Positions 35,359-44,873 of a DNA stretch of 64,000 nt are shown here, in pieces. Position 1 is the first letter of the stretch; each line of letters opens with the position of its first letter. Made by a program: the position numbers and the translations under genes. The notes under the pieces are model-generated. The model saw only the letters and a program-made list of their open reading frames with translations, did no database searches and was not told the DNA's origin. Origin of the DNA: Streptomyces phaeofaciens (GTDB lineage: Bacteria > Actinomycetota > Actinomycetes > Streptomycetales > Streptomycetaceae); NCBI RefSeq assembly GCF_014648915.1, contig NZ_BMSA01000002.1, positions 186,001 to 250,000 on the forward strand, given 5' to 3'.

Positions 35359-35385
35359 GCCCCCGGCGGCACGGGCGCCGGGGGC
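35359..35385. terminator. Bidirectional terminator between the ABC operon and greA
   Basis: A perfect 10-bp stem (GCCCCCGGCG and complement) with a 7-nt loop lies between the converging genes. Confidence 0.8.
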
Positions 35386-35409
35386 ACGTCGAAGGAAGGG
35401 GAAAGGGGC

Positions 35410-35910
35410 TCAGCCGTTGTAGGGCTCGGCCTTGAGGATGCGCACGGAGGCCTTCTTGCCGTTCGGCAGTTCGTACTCCGCGTCCTCTCCGACCTTGTGA
35501 CCGATCACGCCGGTGCCCAGCGGGGACTGCGGCGAGTAGGTCTCGACGTCGGCGCTCGCGTACTCGCGCGAGGCCAACAGGAAGGTCATCGTGTCGTCCT
35601 CGTCACCGTCGAAGGCGATCGTCACGACCATGCCGGGCGCCACGGCACCGTCCGCGGAGGCCGGAGCCTCGCCGACCTTGGCGTTCTCGAGAAGCTGGGT
35701 CAGCTGGCGCACACGAAGCTCCTGCTTGCCCTGCTCCTCCTTGGCCGCGTGGTACCCACCGTTCTCGCGGAGGTCGCCCTCCTCGCGCGCGGCCGCGATC
35801 TTGGCGGCGATCTCCGTGCGCGCAGGACCAGTAAGGTACTCAAGCTCGACCTTGAGCTTGTTGTACGCCTCCTGGGTCAGCCAGGTGACGGACTCGCTGG
35901 TCTGGGTCAC
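35410..35910 (-). CDS. greA: Transcription elongation factor GreA
   Basis: The 166-aa protein has the N-terminal coiled-coil that enters the RNA polymerase channel (about 10-80; GDLRENGGYHAAKEEQG holds the acidic tip residues) and the C-terminal FKBP-like domain (about 90-165). It triggers cleavage of backtracked RNA. The start is GTG at 35910 behind GAGGAGC; an in-frame ATG further up adds unconserved residues. Next to it lie the DUF4307-like protein and mca genes, as in other Streptomyces. Confidence 0.94.
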   Translation of the reverse strand: MTQTSESVTWLTQEAYNKLKVELEYLTGPARTEIAAKIAAAREEGDLRENGGYHAAKEEQGKQELRVRQLTQLLENAKVGEAPASADGAVAPGMVVTIAFDGDEDDTMTFLLASREYASADVETYSPQSPLGTGVIGHKVGEDAEYELPNGKKASVRILKAEPYNG

Positions 35911-36086
35911 AGGTGCTCCTCGTCGGTACTGGGAATACAAAGCATCGCCCTACCCTCAAGCATGTTCCTCAGGGGATGGGCGAAACCACGAGCCTAACAA
36001 TTCAGCGGGCGAAGGGGGAGGACATAAGCCACCAGAATTACGTCGACGCAGGTCAGCGTGTACGCATTGTGGAGGTTCGAGCCCCG

Positions 36087-36488
36087 TCAGCCGGCGTGGC
36101 AGCCGAGCAGCTCCGCCGTCGTCCCCAGAGCCGTCGTACGGAGCGTGACGACCTTGTCGATGCGCGTGTCCGTACCGGAGAAGCGGAAGTCCGCCCGGCC
36201 CACCTCGGCGCCGTTCGCGGCCTGCGAGCGCACCGTGCAGTAGCCGCTCGCCCCGGCGTCCTTGCGGACCTCGAGGTGGACCCGTACCGCGTCGTCCGAG
36301 GTCGCCTCGAAGGTGATCACCTCGGCGCTGATCTTGTTCTGGCCGACGTAGTGGTAGGCGAAGTAACCGATCAGGGCCAGCAGGAACGCGCCCAGCACGG
36401 CGCCGGCGATCTTGAGTCTGCGGTCGGCGCGCTCGTCCGAGGCACGGCCGTAACGACCCTCGGGCAGTCGCGTGCTCGCCGTACTCAT
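36087..36488 (-). CDS. DUF4307-type membrane protein
   Basis: The 133-aa protein has about 25 cytoplasmic residues, one membrane helix (about 27-50) and an external beta-rich domain with two cysteines (SGYCTVR and LLGCHAG) that may form a disulfide. The pattern, with the VHLEVRKDAG strand and the place between greA and mca, matches the conserved actinobacterial family DUF4307. Function unknown. ATG at 36488; it is divergent from mca with 169 bases between starts. Confidence 0.82.
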   Translation of the reverse strand: MSTASTRLPEGRYGRASDERADRRLKIAGAVLGAFLLALIGYFAYHYVGQNKISAEVITFEATSDDAVRVHLEVRKDAGASGYCTVRSQAANGAEVGRADFRFSGTDTRIDKVVTLRTTALGTTAELLGCHAG

Positions 36489-36657
36489 GATCGTCCTCTC
36501 GGCAGACCCGGGCCGGGCGTCCGGCGGGGGTGGGCGCAGGACCGAAAACGGGCCGCCCGCTTCGGACCCCGGAATTATTCGCCCCCCGGTTCGGTCACTA
36601 TAGAAGCCTGCGATTGCGCCGGTTCACACCGGGCGCCGACTTACCGAGGATTGAGTC

Positions 36658-37539
36658 TTGACTGACCAGCTGCGACTGATGGCCGTCCACGCGCACCCCG
36701 ACGACGAGTCGAGCAAGGGCGCGGCCACCATGGCGAAGTACGTGTCCGAGGGGGTGGACGTGCTGGTCGTGACCTGCACGGGCGGGGAGCGCGGCTCCAT
36801 CCTCAATCCCAAGCTTCAGCACGACAAGTACATCGAGGAGCACATCCACGAGGTACGCAAGAAGGAGATGGACGAGGCTCGCGAGATCCTCGGCGTCAAG
36901 CAGGAGTGGCTCGGTTTCGTCGACTCGGGGCTGCCCGAGGGCGACCCGCTGCCGCCGCTGCCCGAGGGCTGCTTCGCCCTGGAGGACGTCGACAAGGCGG
37001 CCGGCGAGCTGGTCAGGCAGATCCGTGCCTTCCGTCCCCAGGTGATCACCACCTACGACGAGAACGGCGGCTACCCGCACCCCGACCACATCATGACCCA
37101 CAAGATCTCGATGGTGGCCTTCGAGGCGGCGGACGACACCGAGAAGTACCCCGAGGCGGAGTTCGGCCCGGCGTACCGGCCGCTGAAGCTGTACTACAAC
37201 CAGGGCTTCAACCGTCCCCGCACCGAGGCGCTGCACCAGGCGATGCTCGACCGGGGCCTGGAGTCGCCCTACGGGGACTGGCTCAAGCGCTGGGACGAGT
37301 TCGAGCGGGTCGAGCGCACGCTGACCACGCACGTTCCGTGCGCCGAGTTCTACGAGATCCGTGACAAGGCGCTCATCGCGCACGCCACGCAGATCGACCC
37401 CGACGGCGGTTGGTTCAAGGTCCCGATGGAGATCCAGAAGGCGGTCTGGCCGACGGAGGAGTACGAGCTGGCGAAGACCCTCGTGGACACCTCCCTCCCC
37501 GAGGACGACCTCTTTGCGGGCATCCGCGACAATGCCTGA
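36658..37539 (+). CDS. mca: Mycothiol S-conjugate amidase
   Basis: The 293-aa cytoplasmic enzyme cleaves mycothiol conjugates of toxins and antibiotics into a mercapturic acid, which is exported, and GlcN-inositol, which is recycled. Zinc ligands are in VHAHPDDESSKG (His, Asp) and PHPDHIMTH; GGERGSILNP is also typical. The related deacetylase MshB differs in these segments; length and the C-terminal part fit Mca. The start is TTG at 36658 with AGGA eight bases upstream. The next gene starts inside its last codons. Confidence 0.93.
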   Translation: MTDQLRLMAVHAHPDDESSKGAATMAKYVSEGVDVLVVTCTGGERGSILNPKLQHDKYIEEHIHEVRKKEMDEAREILGVKQEWLGFVDSGLPEGDPLPPLPEGCFALEDVDKAAGELVRQIRAFRPQVITTYDENGGYPHPDHIMTHKISMVAFEAADDTEKYPEAEFGPAYRPLKLYYNQGFNRPRTEALHQAMLDRGLESPYGDWLKRWDEFERVERTLTTHVPCAEFYEIRDKALIAHATQIDPDGGWFKVPMEIQKAVWPTEEYELAKTLVDTSLPEDDLFAGIRDNA

Positions 37540-37825
37540 CATGAGCGCAAGCGTGAGCCTGGCAATGACGCATCTCGTCCCCCTCGCCAAGGAGGTCGAC
37601 GAGAACAAGGTCACCCCCGGCGTCCTCGGCTTCATCGTGTTCGCGGCGATGGCCCTGGCGGTGTGGGCCCTGATGAAGTCCATGAGCAAGCACATGGGCA
37701 AGGTCTCCTTCGAGGAGACCCCGGCCGACGAGGACACCCCGGGCTCCGCCCCGGCGTCCGCCGGCGGCACGGCCGGCACGAGCGGCACGGGCACCCAGGG
37801 CAAGGCCTCCCCGGCGAACGGCTGA
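37532..37825 (+). CDS. Small single-pass membrane protein after mca
   Basis: The 97-aa protein has a short outer or polar N-terminus with MTHLVPLAKEVDENKVTPG, one membrane helix (about 33-51), a basic stretch (MKSMSKHMGKVSFEE) and a disordered Ser/Gly/Thr/Ala-rich tail. ATG at 37532 overlaps mca by eight bases; ATG 37541 is the alternative. Overlap implies co-translation with mca. From memory it is conserved after mca in Streptomyces. Function unknown. Confidence 0.78.
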   Translation: MPDMSASVSLAMTHLVPLAKEVDENKVTPGVLGFIVFAAMALAVWALMKSMSKHMGKVSFEETPADEDTPGSAPASAGGTAGTSGTGTQGKASPANG

Positions 37826-37872
37826 CCGGCAGGGGCGCGGAGGGCAGGGGAAGGGCGAACGGCCCGCCCCTG

Positions 37873-37945
37873 CCCCCGTCCCGTCGGCCTCCGCAGCCCC
37901 CGTCCCGTCGGCCTCCGCAGCCCCCGGCGCCATCGGCCTCCGCAG
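37873..37945. repeat. Three tandem 24-bp units
   Basis: The 24-base unit beginning CCCCCGTCCCGTCGG and ending CTCCGCAG is present twice exactly (37873-37896, 37897-37920) and once degenerate (37921-37945) in the gap between two converging genes. No pairing that would make it a terminator was seen. Confidence 0.8.
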
Positions 37946-37976
37946 CGCCCCCGTTCCGCGGTTGCCCCCGCCCGCC

Positions 37977-40900
37977 CTACGCCGCGTCCACCACCACGCC
38001 CATCACCTCCCGCCCGTGCCGCCCCGGCACCATGCCCAGGCGCCATGCCTGCCAGCCCGCCTCCGGGCGTACACCCCGCTCCAGCAGCACCCCGTACGCC
38101 GCGACGCACTCGCTCAGGCGGGTGTCGCGCAGGGGATGGCCCGAGGCGCCGAGCCGGGTCAGTTCCTCCTGGGCGGACGCCGTCCCCGCCTCCACACCGC
38201 CCTGCGCCGCGTACGGCAGCAGCGTGCAGCGCAGGAAGCGGGCCCAGTCCTCGCCGCGGCGGTCGCCGTAGGAGGTGAAGAGGGCGGTCGCCTCGTCGCA
38301 CAGTGCCAGTGCCTGGGGGGTGCGGCCGTTGCCCGCCTCGACGATCGCGAGTTCCAGGCAGGTCCAGGCCTCGCCGTGGGCGACCCCGATGCGCTGGAAG
38401 TCGGTGCGGGCGTCGACGAGGAGCTGCCGGGCGAAGCCGGAGTTGCGCAGTGAGCCGGTCTGCGCCGCGCGCTGGTCCCGGGTGACCCGCGCCGAGTGGT
38501 GCCGGGCGCAGGCCAGGCCGTAGACGTCCCGCATCCGGGAGAACAGCGACCGGGAGCGTTCCAGTTCACGGACCGCGTGGTCGAGGTCGCCGGTCTCCTC
38601 CAGGGCCAGGCCCAGGTAGTACACGGTCCAGGCCTCACCGCGCGCGTCCTCGTTGTCGCGGTGCCGCCCGGCCGCCGTGCGCAGGCCCGTCACCGCCGCC
38701 GAGGAGTCCCCGGCGACCATCCGGGCCCGCGCGAGCTGGGTCAGGGCCCATGCCTCGCCGCGGGCGTCGCGGGTGCGGCCGTACAGATCGAGGGCGCTGC
38801 GCAGCTCGGCCTCCGCCCGCGGGACGTCGCCGCGGCGCAGGTTCAGCTGGCCCAGCTGGAAGTGGGCCCAGGCCTCGCCGTGCAGGGAGCCGCCCTCGCG
38901 GTGCAGGATCAGGGAGCGGGTGAGGAGGTCCAGGGCCTCCGACAGCCGGGCCCGGTCCCGTTCGACGGCGGCCAGCGCGTGCATCGTCCAGGCCCGGTCG
39001 GTGGCCAGCTCGGGTGCGGCCTGGAGGTCCAGTGCCTCCCGCAGTCTGGCCGCCGCCTCCGTGAGGTTGCCCTGGTGGTGCAGGGTGATGCCCAGCGAGC
39101 ACAGGGCGCGCGCCGCGCCGGCGTCGTGATGGGCCTGGAGGTACAGGTCGACGACCGAGCTGAGTGTCGTGCGGGCCTTGTCGAGTTCGCCCAGCTGGCG
39201 GGCGGCGATGCCGGTGCGCCACTGCACGGAGCGGACCAGCAGGTCCTGGCCGACCGACTGGGCCAGTTCGTTGATCTCGCCGAGGCGGTAGAGGTCGCCG
39301 CGCAGCAGGCAGTAGTCGCACAGGGCGCCCAGCAGGCTCAGTACGGCCCCCTGGTGCACGCCCTCGGCCTGGCGCAGGGTCGCCGTGATGAAGCTCGACT
39401 CGTCGTCCAGCCAGCGCAGCGCCTCGTCCAGGGAGGTGAAGCCGTGCGGGGTGAAGCGGTCGGAGCGGGTGGACATGTTCCCGTCGACCAGGCGCAGGAC
39501 GGAGTCGGCCAGCTCGGCGTGGCTGACGATCAGCCGCTCCTGGGCCGCCGTGCGTTCGCCCTGCTCCTCCTCGTCCAGGAGGCGGGCCTGTGCGAAGGCG
39601 CGGACCAGGTCGTGCAGGCGGTAGCGGTCGCCGCGCACGCGGTCGACGAGCCCGGCGTCGGCGAGCGCCGCGAGATGCCGGGTGGCGTCGTCGCGGTCGG
39701 TGGCGAGCAGCGCGGCGGCGGCCGCCGCGCCGAGCGAGGCCCGGCCGGCGAGCGCGAGCCGGCGCAGCAGCCGGCGGGCCGGCTCGGGCTGGTCGGTGTA
39801 GCGCAGCCACAGTGCGCGTTCGACGGGCTCCACGGGGCCGTACGCCGCGAGGTCCGAGGCCAGAGTGCGCGCGGAGCGCGGGCCCAGCGAGGACCCCGCG
39901 ATGCGCAGCGCCAGCGGCAGTCCGCCGCACAGCTCCCGGATCCGGTCGGCGGACTCGGCGTCGTAGGGCCCGGAGGTGTCCTGTGCCGCCGTGCGGAGCA
40001 GTTCCTCGGCGCCGGCCGCCTCCAGGGGGCTCACCGGGAGTTCGTGCACCCGGGCGGACAGATCGGCGGGGAGGGCGAGCGGGCTGCGGGCCGTCACGAG
40101 GACCAGGCTGTCGGAGCGCTCCGGGATCAGCGCGCGCACCTGCTCCGGGTCGGAGGCGTCGTCCAGGATCACCGTGACCGGCAGTCCGCTGAGATGCTGC
40201 TGGTACAGCTCGCCGAGCCGTTTGACCTGCTGGTCGGGGGACGAGCGTTCCCGGAAGAGCAGCTGTTCGCGGGGGGCGCCGAGCCGGTTCAGCAGGTGCA
40301 GCAGCGCGTCCCGGGTGGCGAGCGGTCCCTCCTGCGCGTTGTCGCCGCGCAGGTCGACCACGCAGGCGCCGCGGAACTGGTCCCGCAGATCCCGCGCGGC
40401 CCGTACGGCGAGCGCGCTGCGGCCGCTGCCGGGCGGGCCGTGCAGGACGACGACCGCCGGCCGGGTGTGGGTGCCGGCCCGGGCGGCCTGCACCCACTGC
40501 CGGATCCGCGCCAGTTCGGTGCGGCGCCCGGCGAACGGTCCGACGGGTTCGGGGAGTTGGCCGAAGGACTGATCGAGGACCGACCGTCCGCGTGCCGCCG
40601 CGCTCTTGTCGGCGCCGCGCAGTTGTGGTCCGGGCCGTTTCTTCGGGCCGGTGCTCGCGCTCAGGACGCGCTGCTGGTCCAGGAACGGCCGGATGCCCCG
40701 GACCTCCAGCGCGGTCAGCCACCGGAGCCGCAACTGTTCGGCGCCGCCGGGCCGTCCGGCCTCGCCGGCGCGGTGGTGGGCGGCCGGCAGATGTGAGCCC
40801 GCGACCTTGACCACGGTCGTCGCGGCGCCGACGACCCCGACGGCCAGCCCGGCGCCGAGTGCCGTTCCGGGGCCGGTGCCCAGGGCCAGGTCGGCGACGG

Positions 40901-41192
40901 CGGTGGTCAGGGCGGCGACCCCCGCGACCAGCATCGGTGCCCGTCCTCCTTCCCGTGCGTACCGTTGCCCGAAGCTGACCCGTCCGGCCTCGGCCTCGTC
41001 CAGGGCGCGGGTGTACGCCCGGTACTCCTCGCCCGCGGTCTGCGCCATCGCGTCCAGCGCGCCGCGGGCCCGGGTGAGCAGTGCCTGCCGGTCGGTGCGG
41101 CCGCCCGAGCGCCGTACCTCTTCCTCCACGGCCCGTGCCAGCAACCGTTCGGCTTCCGCCTTGTGGCTGTCCCGCATGTCCCCGTCCCGCAT
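37977..41192 (-). CDS. Large STAND-type (NB-ARC) ATPase with TPRs and N-terminal membrane helices
   Basis: The 1071-aa protein starts with a charged helical region (about 1-80), two hydrophobic helices (about 84-130), a linker, then a STAND NTPase: Walker [13 protein letters not shown] (about 250), Walker [10 protein letters not shown] (about 340), arm and winged-helix segments to about 530, and about nine or ten tetratricopeptide repeats (about 620-1050) in which GEAW recurs. The ATPase-TPR half is like AfsR and related regulators, but there is no SARP DNA-binding domain; membrane anchoring replaces it. STAND proteins are signal switches. ATG at 41192; a second ATG 15 bases on lies in a 15-base direct duplication. 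Function unknown. Confidence 0.82.
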   Translation of the reverse strand: MRDGDMRDSHKAEAERLLARAVEEEVRRSGGRTDRQALLTRARGALDAMAQTAGEEYRAYTRALDEAEAGRVSFGQRYAREGGRAPMLVAGVAALTTAVADLALGTGPGTALGAGLAVGVVGAATTVVKVAGSHLPAAHHRAGEAGRPGGAEQLRLRWLTALEVRGIRPFLDQQRVLSASTGPKKRPGPQLRGADKSAAARGRSVLDQSFGQLPEPVGPFAGRRTELARIRQWVQAARAGTHTRPAVVVLHGPPGSGRSALAVRAARDLRDQFRGACVVDLRGDNAQEGPLATRDALLHLLNRLGAPREQLLFRERSSPDQQVKRLGELYQQHLSGLPVTVILDDASDPEQVRALIPERSDSLVLVTARSPLALPADLSARVHELPVSPLEAAGAEELLRTAAQDTSGPYDAESADRIRELCGGLPLALRIAGSSLGPRSARTLASDLAAYGPVEPVERALWLRYTDQPEPARRLLRRLALAGRASLGAAAAAALLATDRDDATRHLAALADAGLVDRVRGDRYRLHDLVRAFAQARLLDEEEQGERTAAQERLIVSHAELADSVLRLVDGNMSTRSDRFTPHGFTSLDEALRWLDDESSFITATLRQAEGVHQGAVLSLLGALCDYCLLRGDLYRLGEINELAQSVGQDLLVRSVQWRTGIAARQLGELDKARTTLSSVVDLYLQAHHDAGAARALCSLGITLHHQGNLTEAAARLREALDLQAAPELATDRAWTMHALAAVERDRARLSEALDLLTRSLILHREGGSLHGEAWAHFQLGQLNLRRGDVPRAEAELRSALDLYGRTRDARGEAWALTQLARARMVAGDSSAAVTGLRTAAGRHRDNEDARGEAWTVYYLGLALEETGDLDHAVRELERSRSLFSRMRDVYGLACARHHSARVTRDQRAAQTGSLRNSGFARQLLVDARTDFQRIGVAHGEAWTCLELAIVEAGNGRTPQALALCDEATALFTSYGDRRGEDWARFLRCTLLPYAAQGGVEAGTASAQEELTRLGASGHPLRDTRLSECVAAYGVLLERGVRPEAGWQAWRLGMVPGRHGREVMGVVVDAA

Positions 41193-41353
41193 GTCCCCGT
41201 CCCCCTCCGGCGGTCACAGCGTTGGTCGCTCAAGTGTGCGGCGCAGGGGCCGCGTGGCGCGAGGGTGCGGACGGGCTCCGGTCGCCGGGAGATCACGGCG
41301 GGCGGCAAGGCGCCTGCCGCGTGACGGGCGGGGTCCTGCGGCAGGATGGACCC

Positions 41354-43387
41354 ATGCCGAACCGACTGGCCCATGAGACGTCCCCGTATCTCCTTCAGCA
41401 CGCCGACAACCCGGTCGACTGGTGGCCCTGGTCGGAGGAGGCTTTCGCGGAGGCGCGCCGGCGGGACGTGCCGGTGCTGCTGAGCGTCGGGTACTCCAGC
41501 TGTCACTGGTGCCATGTGATGGCGCACGAGTCGTTCGAGGACCGGGAGACCGCCGACCAGCTGAACGCGCATTTCGTGAACGTCAAGGTGGACCGGGAGG
41601 AGCGCCCGGACGTGGACGCCGTCTACATGGAGGCCGTGCAGGCGGCCACCGGTCAGGGCGGGTGGCCGATGACGGTGTTCCTCACGCCCGACGCCGAGCC
41701 GTTCTACTTCGGTACCTACTTCCCGCCCGCTCCCCGGCACGGCATGCCGTCCTTCCGGCAGGTGCTGGAGGGGGTGGAGCAGGCCTGGTCCGGGCGGCGG
41801 GAGGAGGTCGCCGAGGTGGCGGGGAAGATCGTGCGGGATCTGGCCGGGCGGGAGATCTCGTACGGGGACGGCCGTCCGCCGGGGGAGCAGGAGCAGGCGC
41901 AGGCGCTGCTGGGGCTGACCCGGGAGTACGACGCGCAGCGCGGCGGGTTCGGCGGGGCGCCGAAGTTCCCGCCGTCCATGGTGGTCGAGTTCCTGCTGCG
42001 GCATCATGCGCGCACCGGTGGCGAGGGCGCGCTGCAGATGGCCCGGGACACCTGTGAGCGGATGGCCCGGGGCGGGATCTACGACCAGCTCGGCGGCGGC
42101 TTCGCCCGCTACTCGGTCGACCGTGACTGGATCGTGCCGCACTTCGAGAAGATGCTGTACGACAATGCGCTGCTCTGCCGGGTCTATGCCCATCTCTGGC
42201 GGGCGACGGGCTCCGAGCTCGCCCGCCGGGTCGCGCTGGAGACGGCCGACTTCATGGTGCGGGAACTGCGCACAGCCGAGGGCGGGTTCGCCTCCGCGCT
42301 CGACGCCGACAGCGACGACGGGACCGGCAGGCACGTGGAGGGCGCCTACTACGTCTGGACGCCCGCGCAGCTGACGGAGACGCTCGGCGAGGACGACGCG
42401 AAGCTCGCCGCGCACTACTTCGGCGTCACCGAGGAGGGCACCTTCGAGCACGGCGCCTCGGTCCTGCAACTTCCGCAGCACGAGGGTGTGTTCGACGCCG
42501 AGCGGATCGCCGGCGTCAAGGAGCGGCTGCTGGCCCGCCGGGCCGGGCGCGCGGCGCCGGGCCGGGACGACAAGGTCGTGGCCGCCTGGAACGGGCTCGC
42601 GGTCGCCGCGCTCGCCGAGACCGGCGCCTACTTCGACCGGCCGGATCTCGTCGAGGCCGCGGTCGGCGCCGCCGATCTCCTGGTCCGGCTGCACCTCGAC
42701 GACCAGGCGAGGCTCTCCCGCACCAGCAAGGACGGGCACATCGGCGCCAACGCGGGGGTGCTGGAGGACTACGGCGATGTCGCCGAGGGGTTCCTCGCGC
42801 TGGCCTCGGTGACCGGGGAGGGGGTCTGGCTGGAATTCGCCGGGTTCCTGCTCGACCATGTGCTCGCGCGGTTCACCGACCCGGAGTCCGGCGCGCTGTT
42901 CGACACCGCCTCCGACGCCGAGCGGCTCATCCGCCGGCCGCAGGACCCGACCGACAACGCCGCCCCCTCCGGCTGGACGGCCGCCGCCGCCGCGCTGCTG
43001 GGCTACGCCGCTCACACCGGCTCCGAGCCCCACCGCACGGCCGCCGAGAAGGCGCTCGGTGTCGTCACGGCCCTCGGTCCGCGCGTGCCGCGGTTCGTCG
43101 GCTGGGGGCTCGCCGCCGCGGAGGCGCTGCTGGACGGGCCGCGCGAAGTCGCCGTCGTGGCCGAGTCGTTCGACGACCCGGCGGCGCGGACCCTGCTCCG
43201 CACGGCGCTTCTGGGCACCGCGCCGGGTGCGGTCGTCGCCTACGGGGCCACGGGTGGTGACGAGTTTCCGTTGCTCGCCGATCGGCCGTTGCGTGAGGGT
43301 GAACCGACCGCGTACGTCTGCCGTAACTTCACTTGTGACGCCCCGACGACCGATCCGGAACGGCTGCGCACCGCGCTGAGCGGCTGA
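41354..43387 (+). CDS. Thioredoxin-domain protein of the DUF255/YyaL family
   Basis: The 677-aa protein joins an N-terminal thioredoxin-like domain with the C-x-x-C motif in [14 protein letters not shown] (about 48-61) to a long (alpha/alpha)6-barrel-like region, as in human SSP411/spermatogenesis-associated protein and bacterial Yya[20 protein letters not shown] at the start is the family mark. Members are thought to be redox-linked or sugar-epimerase-like enzymes, without a proven reaction. ATG at 41354 fits the family start exactly. It is a single gene with a hairpin after it. Confidence 0.9.
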   Translation: MPNRLAHETSPYLLQHADNPVDWWPWSEEAFAEARRRDVPVLLSVGYSSCHWCHVMAHESFEDRETADQLNAHFVNVKVDREERPDVDAVYMEAVQAATGQGGWPMTVFLTPDAEPFYFGTYFPPAPRHGMPSFRQVLEGVEQAWSGRREEVAEVAGKIVRDLAGREISYGDGRPPGEQEQAQALLGLTREYDAQRGGFGGAPKFPPSMVVEFLLRHHARTGGEGALQMARDTCERMARGGIYDQLGGGFARYSVDRDWIVPHFEKMLYDNALLCRVYAHLWRATGSELARRVALETADFMVRELRTAEGGFASALDADSDDGTGRHVEGAYYVWTPAQLTETLGEDDAKLAAHYFGVTEEGTFEHGASVLQLPQHEGVFDAERIAGVKERLLARRAGRAAPGRDDKVVAAWNGLAVAALAETGAYFDRPDLVEAAVGAADLLVRLHLDDQARLSRTSKDGHIGANAGVLEDYGDVAEGFLALASVTGEGVWLEFAGFLLDHVLARFTDPESGALFDTASDAERLIRRPQDPTDNAAPSGWTAAAAALLGYAAHTGSEPHRTAAEKALGVVTALGPRVPRFVGWGLAAAEALLDGPREVAVVAESFDDPAARTLLRTALLGTAPGAVVAYGATGGDEFPLLADRPLREGEPTAYVCRNFTCDAPTTDPERLRTALSG

Positions 43388-43395
43388 AACAGTAC

Positions 43396-43415
43396 CTGGA
43401 GCGGGGGCGTTCCAG
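43396..43415 (+). terminator. Weak terminator after the DUF255 gene
   Basis: An 8-bp stem with one wobble pair (CTGGAGCG and CGTTCCAG) and a GGGG loop is followed by CGGAAAAAG. It separates this gene from the glycan cluster. Confidence 0.5.
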
Positions 43416-43592
43416 CGGAAAAAGTGAGCCGGTGTTCGGATAAGTCCGGTTACCGGCAGGTCAATTGTGAAACAAGCTATTTATCGGAAGATCCCCCGGA
43501 CTTCACAGTTTCCCCCTAGCCTCTCCATAGTGACGCGACGGCAGTATCCAGCCGTGGCGACAGGGGGTTCTGAGATCTGGGGGGATCTTGTC

Positions 43593-44873
43593 TTGCTGAC
43601 GTCTGTCTTCATCGCCGCCATATCCCTGGCCCTGTTCTGGATGGCGGCGTTCACCCTGTGGTGGCAGATGCACGCGTGGCGTACGCCCGAAGTGCTCGCC
43701 TCCACCCGGTTCAGCAGTCCGGACGGGGACGAACATGTCTCCTTCTCGCTGCTGCTTCCGGCACGGCACGAACAAGCCGTGCTGGACCACACCGTCCAGC
43801 GCCTGCTGGAGTCCACCCACACCGACTTCGAGATCATCGTCATCGTGGGGCACGACGACCCCGAGACCACGGCCGTGGCGGAGCGGGCGGCCGCCCGCGA
43901 CTCCCGGGTCCGGGTCGTCGTCGACACCCATGAGAAGAAGAACAAGCCGAAGGCCATGAACACGGCCCTGCCGCACTGCCGCGGCGACGTCGTCGGGGTC
44001 TTCGACGCCGAGGACCAGGTCCACCCGGAGCTGCTCGCCCACGTCGACCACGCCTTCCGCACCACCGGCGCGGACGTCGTCCAGGGCGGTGTCCAGCTCA
44101 TCAACTTCCACTCCAGCTGGTACAGCCTGCGCAACTGCCTGGAGTACTTCTTCTGGTTCCGCTCACGGCTCCATCTGCACGCGCAGAAAGGGTTCATCCC
44201 GCTCGGCGGCAACACCGTCTTCGTCCGCACCGATGTGCTGCGGGCGGCCGACGGCTGGGACCCCGACTGCCTCGCCGAGGACTGTGACCTGGGCGTACGC
44301 CTGTCCAGCGTCGGCAAGAAGGTCGTCGTCGCCTACGACTCCGACATGGTGACCCGGGAGGAGACCCCGGGCTCCCTGATGTCGCTGCTCAAGCAGCGCA
44401 CCCGCTGGAACCAGGGCTTCCTCCAGGTCTACCGGAAGAAGGACTGGAAGCAGCTCCCGGGACTCGGGCAGCGGCTGCTCGCCCGATACACCCTCATGAC
44501 GCCGTTCCTCCAGGCGTTCTCCGGCGTCATCATCCCGCTCAACGTGGCGATCGCCCTCTTCCTCGACGTGCCCGTCGGCATCGCCTTCATCACCTTCCTG
44601 CCGGCCGTCACCGCGCTCGTCACCTTCGTCTTCGAGCTCGTCGGACTGCACGACTTCGGCAAGCAGTACGGCCTGCGCGTCCGGTTCGTCCACTACGTCA
44701 AGCTCGTCGTGGGCGGCCCCTTCTACCAGGTCCTCCTCGCGGGAGCCGCGCTGCGCGCCGTCTGGCGCGAGCAGCGCGGCCGCAACGACTGGGAGCTGAC
44801 CGAGCACACCGGCGCGCATCTGACCGCCGCGGCACCCGAGCCCGCAGTGACCCGAGAGGACGTTCCTGCGTGA
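43593..44873 (+). CDS. Membrane processive glycosyltransferase, GT2 family
   Basis: The 426-aa protein has one N-terminal helix (about 4-27), a cytoplasmic GT2 domain (about 50-290) and two or three C-terminal helices. The catalytic aspartates are in FDAED and ECCD-like LAEDCDLG, and the product-site motif Q-R-T-R-W (KQRTRWNQG) marks polymerising enzymes such as cellulose, chitin and PNAG synthases. TTG at 43593 is preferred because GGGGGGAT lies 8 bases upstream; GTG at 43530 would add 21 residues with no ribosome site. It leads a four-gene run in which each start overlaps the previous stop by four bases. Confidence 0.85.
   Translation: MLTSVFIAAISLALFWMAAFTLWWQMHAWRTPEVLASTRFSSPDGDEHVSFSLLLPARHEQAVLDHTVQRLLESTHTDFEIIVIVGHDDPETTAVAERAAARDSRVRVVVDTHEKKNKPKAMNTALPHCRGDVVGVFDAEDQVHPELLAHVDHAFRTTGADVVQGGVQLINFHSSWYSLRNCLEYFFWFRSRLHLHAQKGFIPLGGNTVFVRTDVLRAADGWDPDCLAEDCDLGVRLSSVGKKVVVAYDSDMVTREETPGSLMSLLKQRTRWNQGFLQVYRKKDWKQLPGLGQRLLARYTLMTPFLQAFSGVIIPLNVAIALFLDVPVGIAFITFLPAVTALVTFVFELVGLHDFGKQYGLRVRFVHYVKLVVGGPFYQVLLAGAALRAVWREQRGRNDWELTEHTGAHLTAAAPEPAVTREDVPA

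Noticed and set aside
36071..36095. GGTTCGAGCCCC-like T-arm, suggesting a tRNA gene
   Set aside because: The flanking bases do not form a 5-bp T-stem, no acceptor or anticodon stem can be drawn, and the sequence runs into the end of the DUF4307-type gene.
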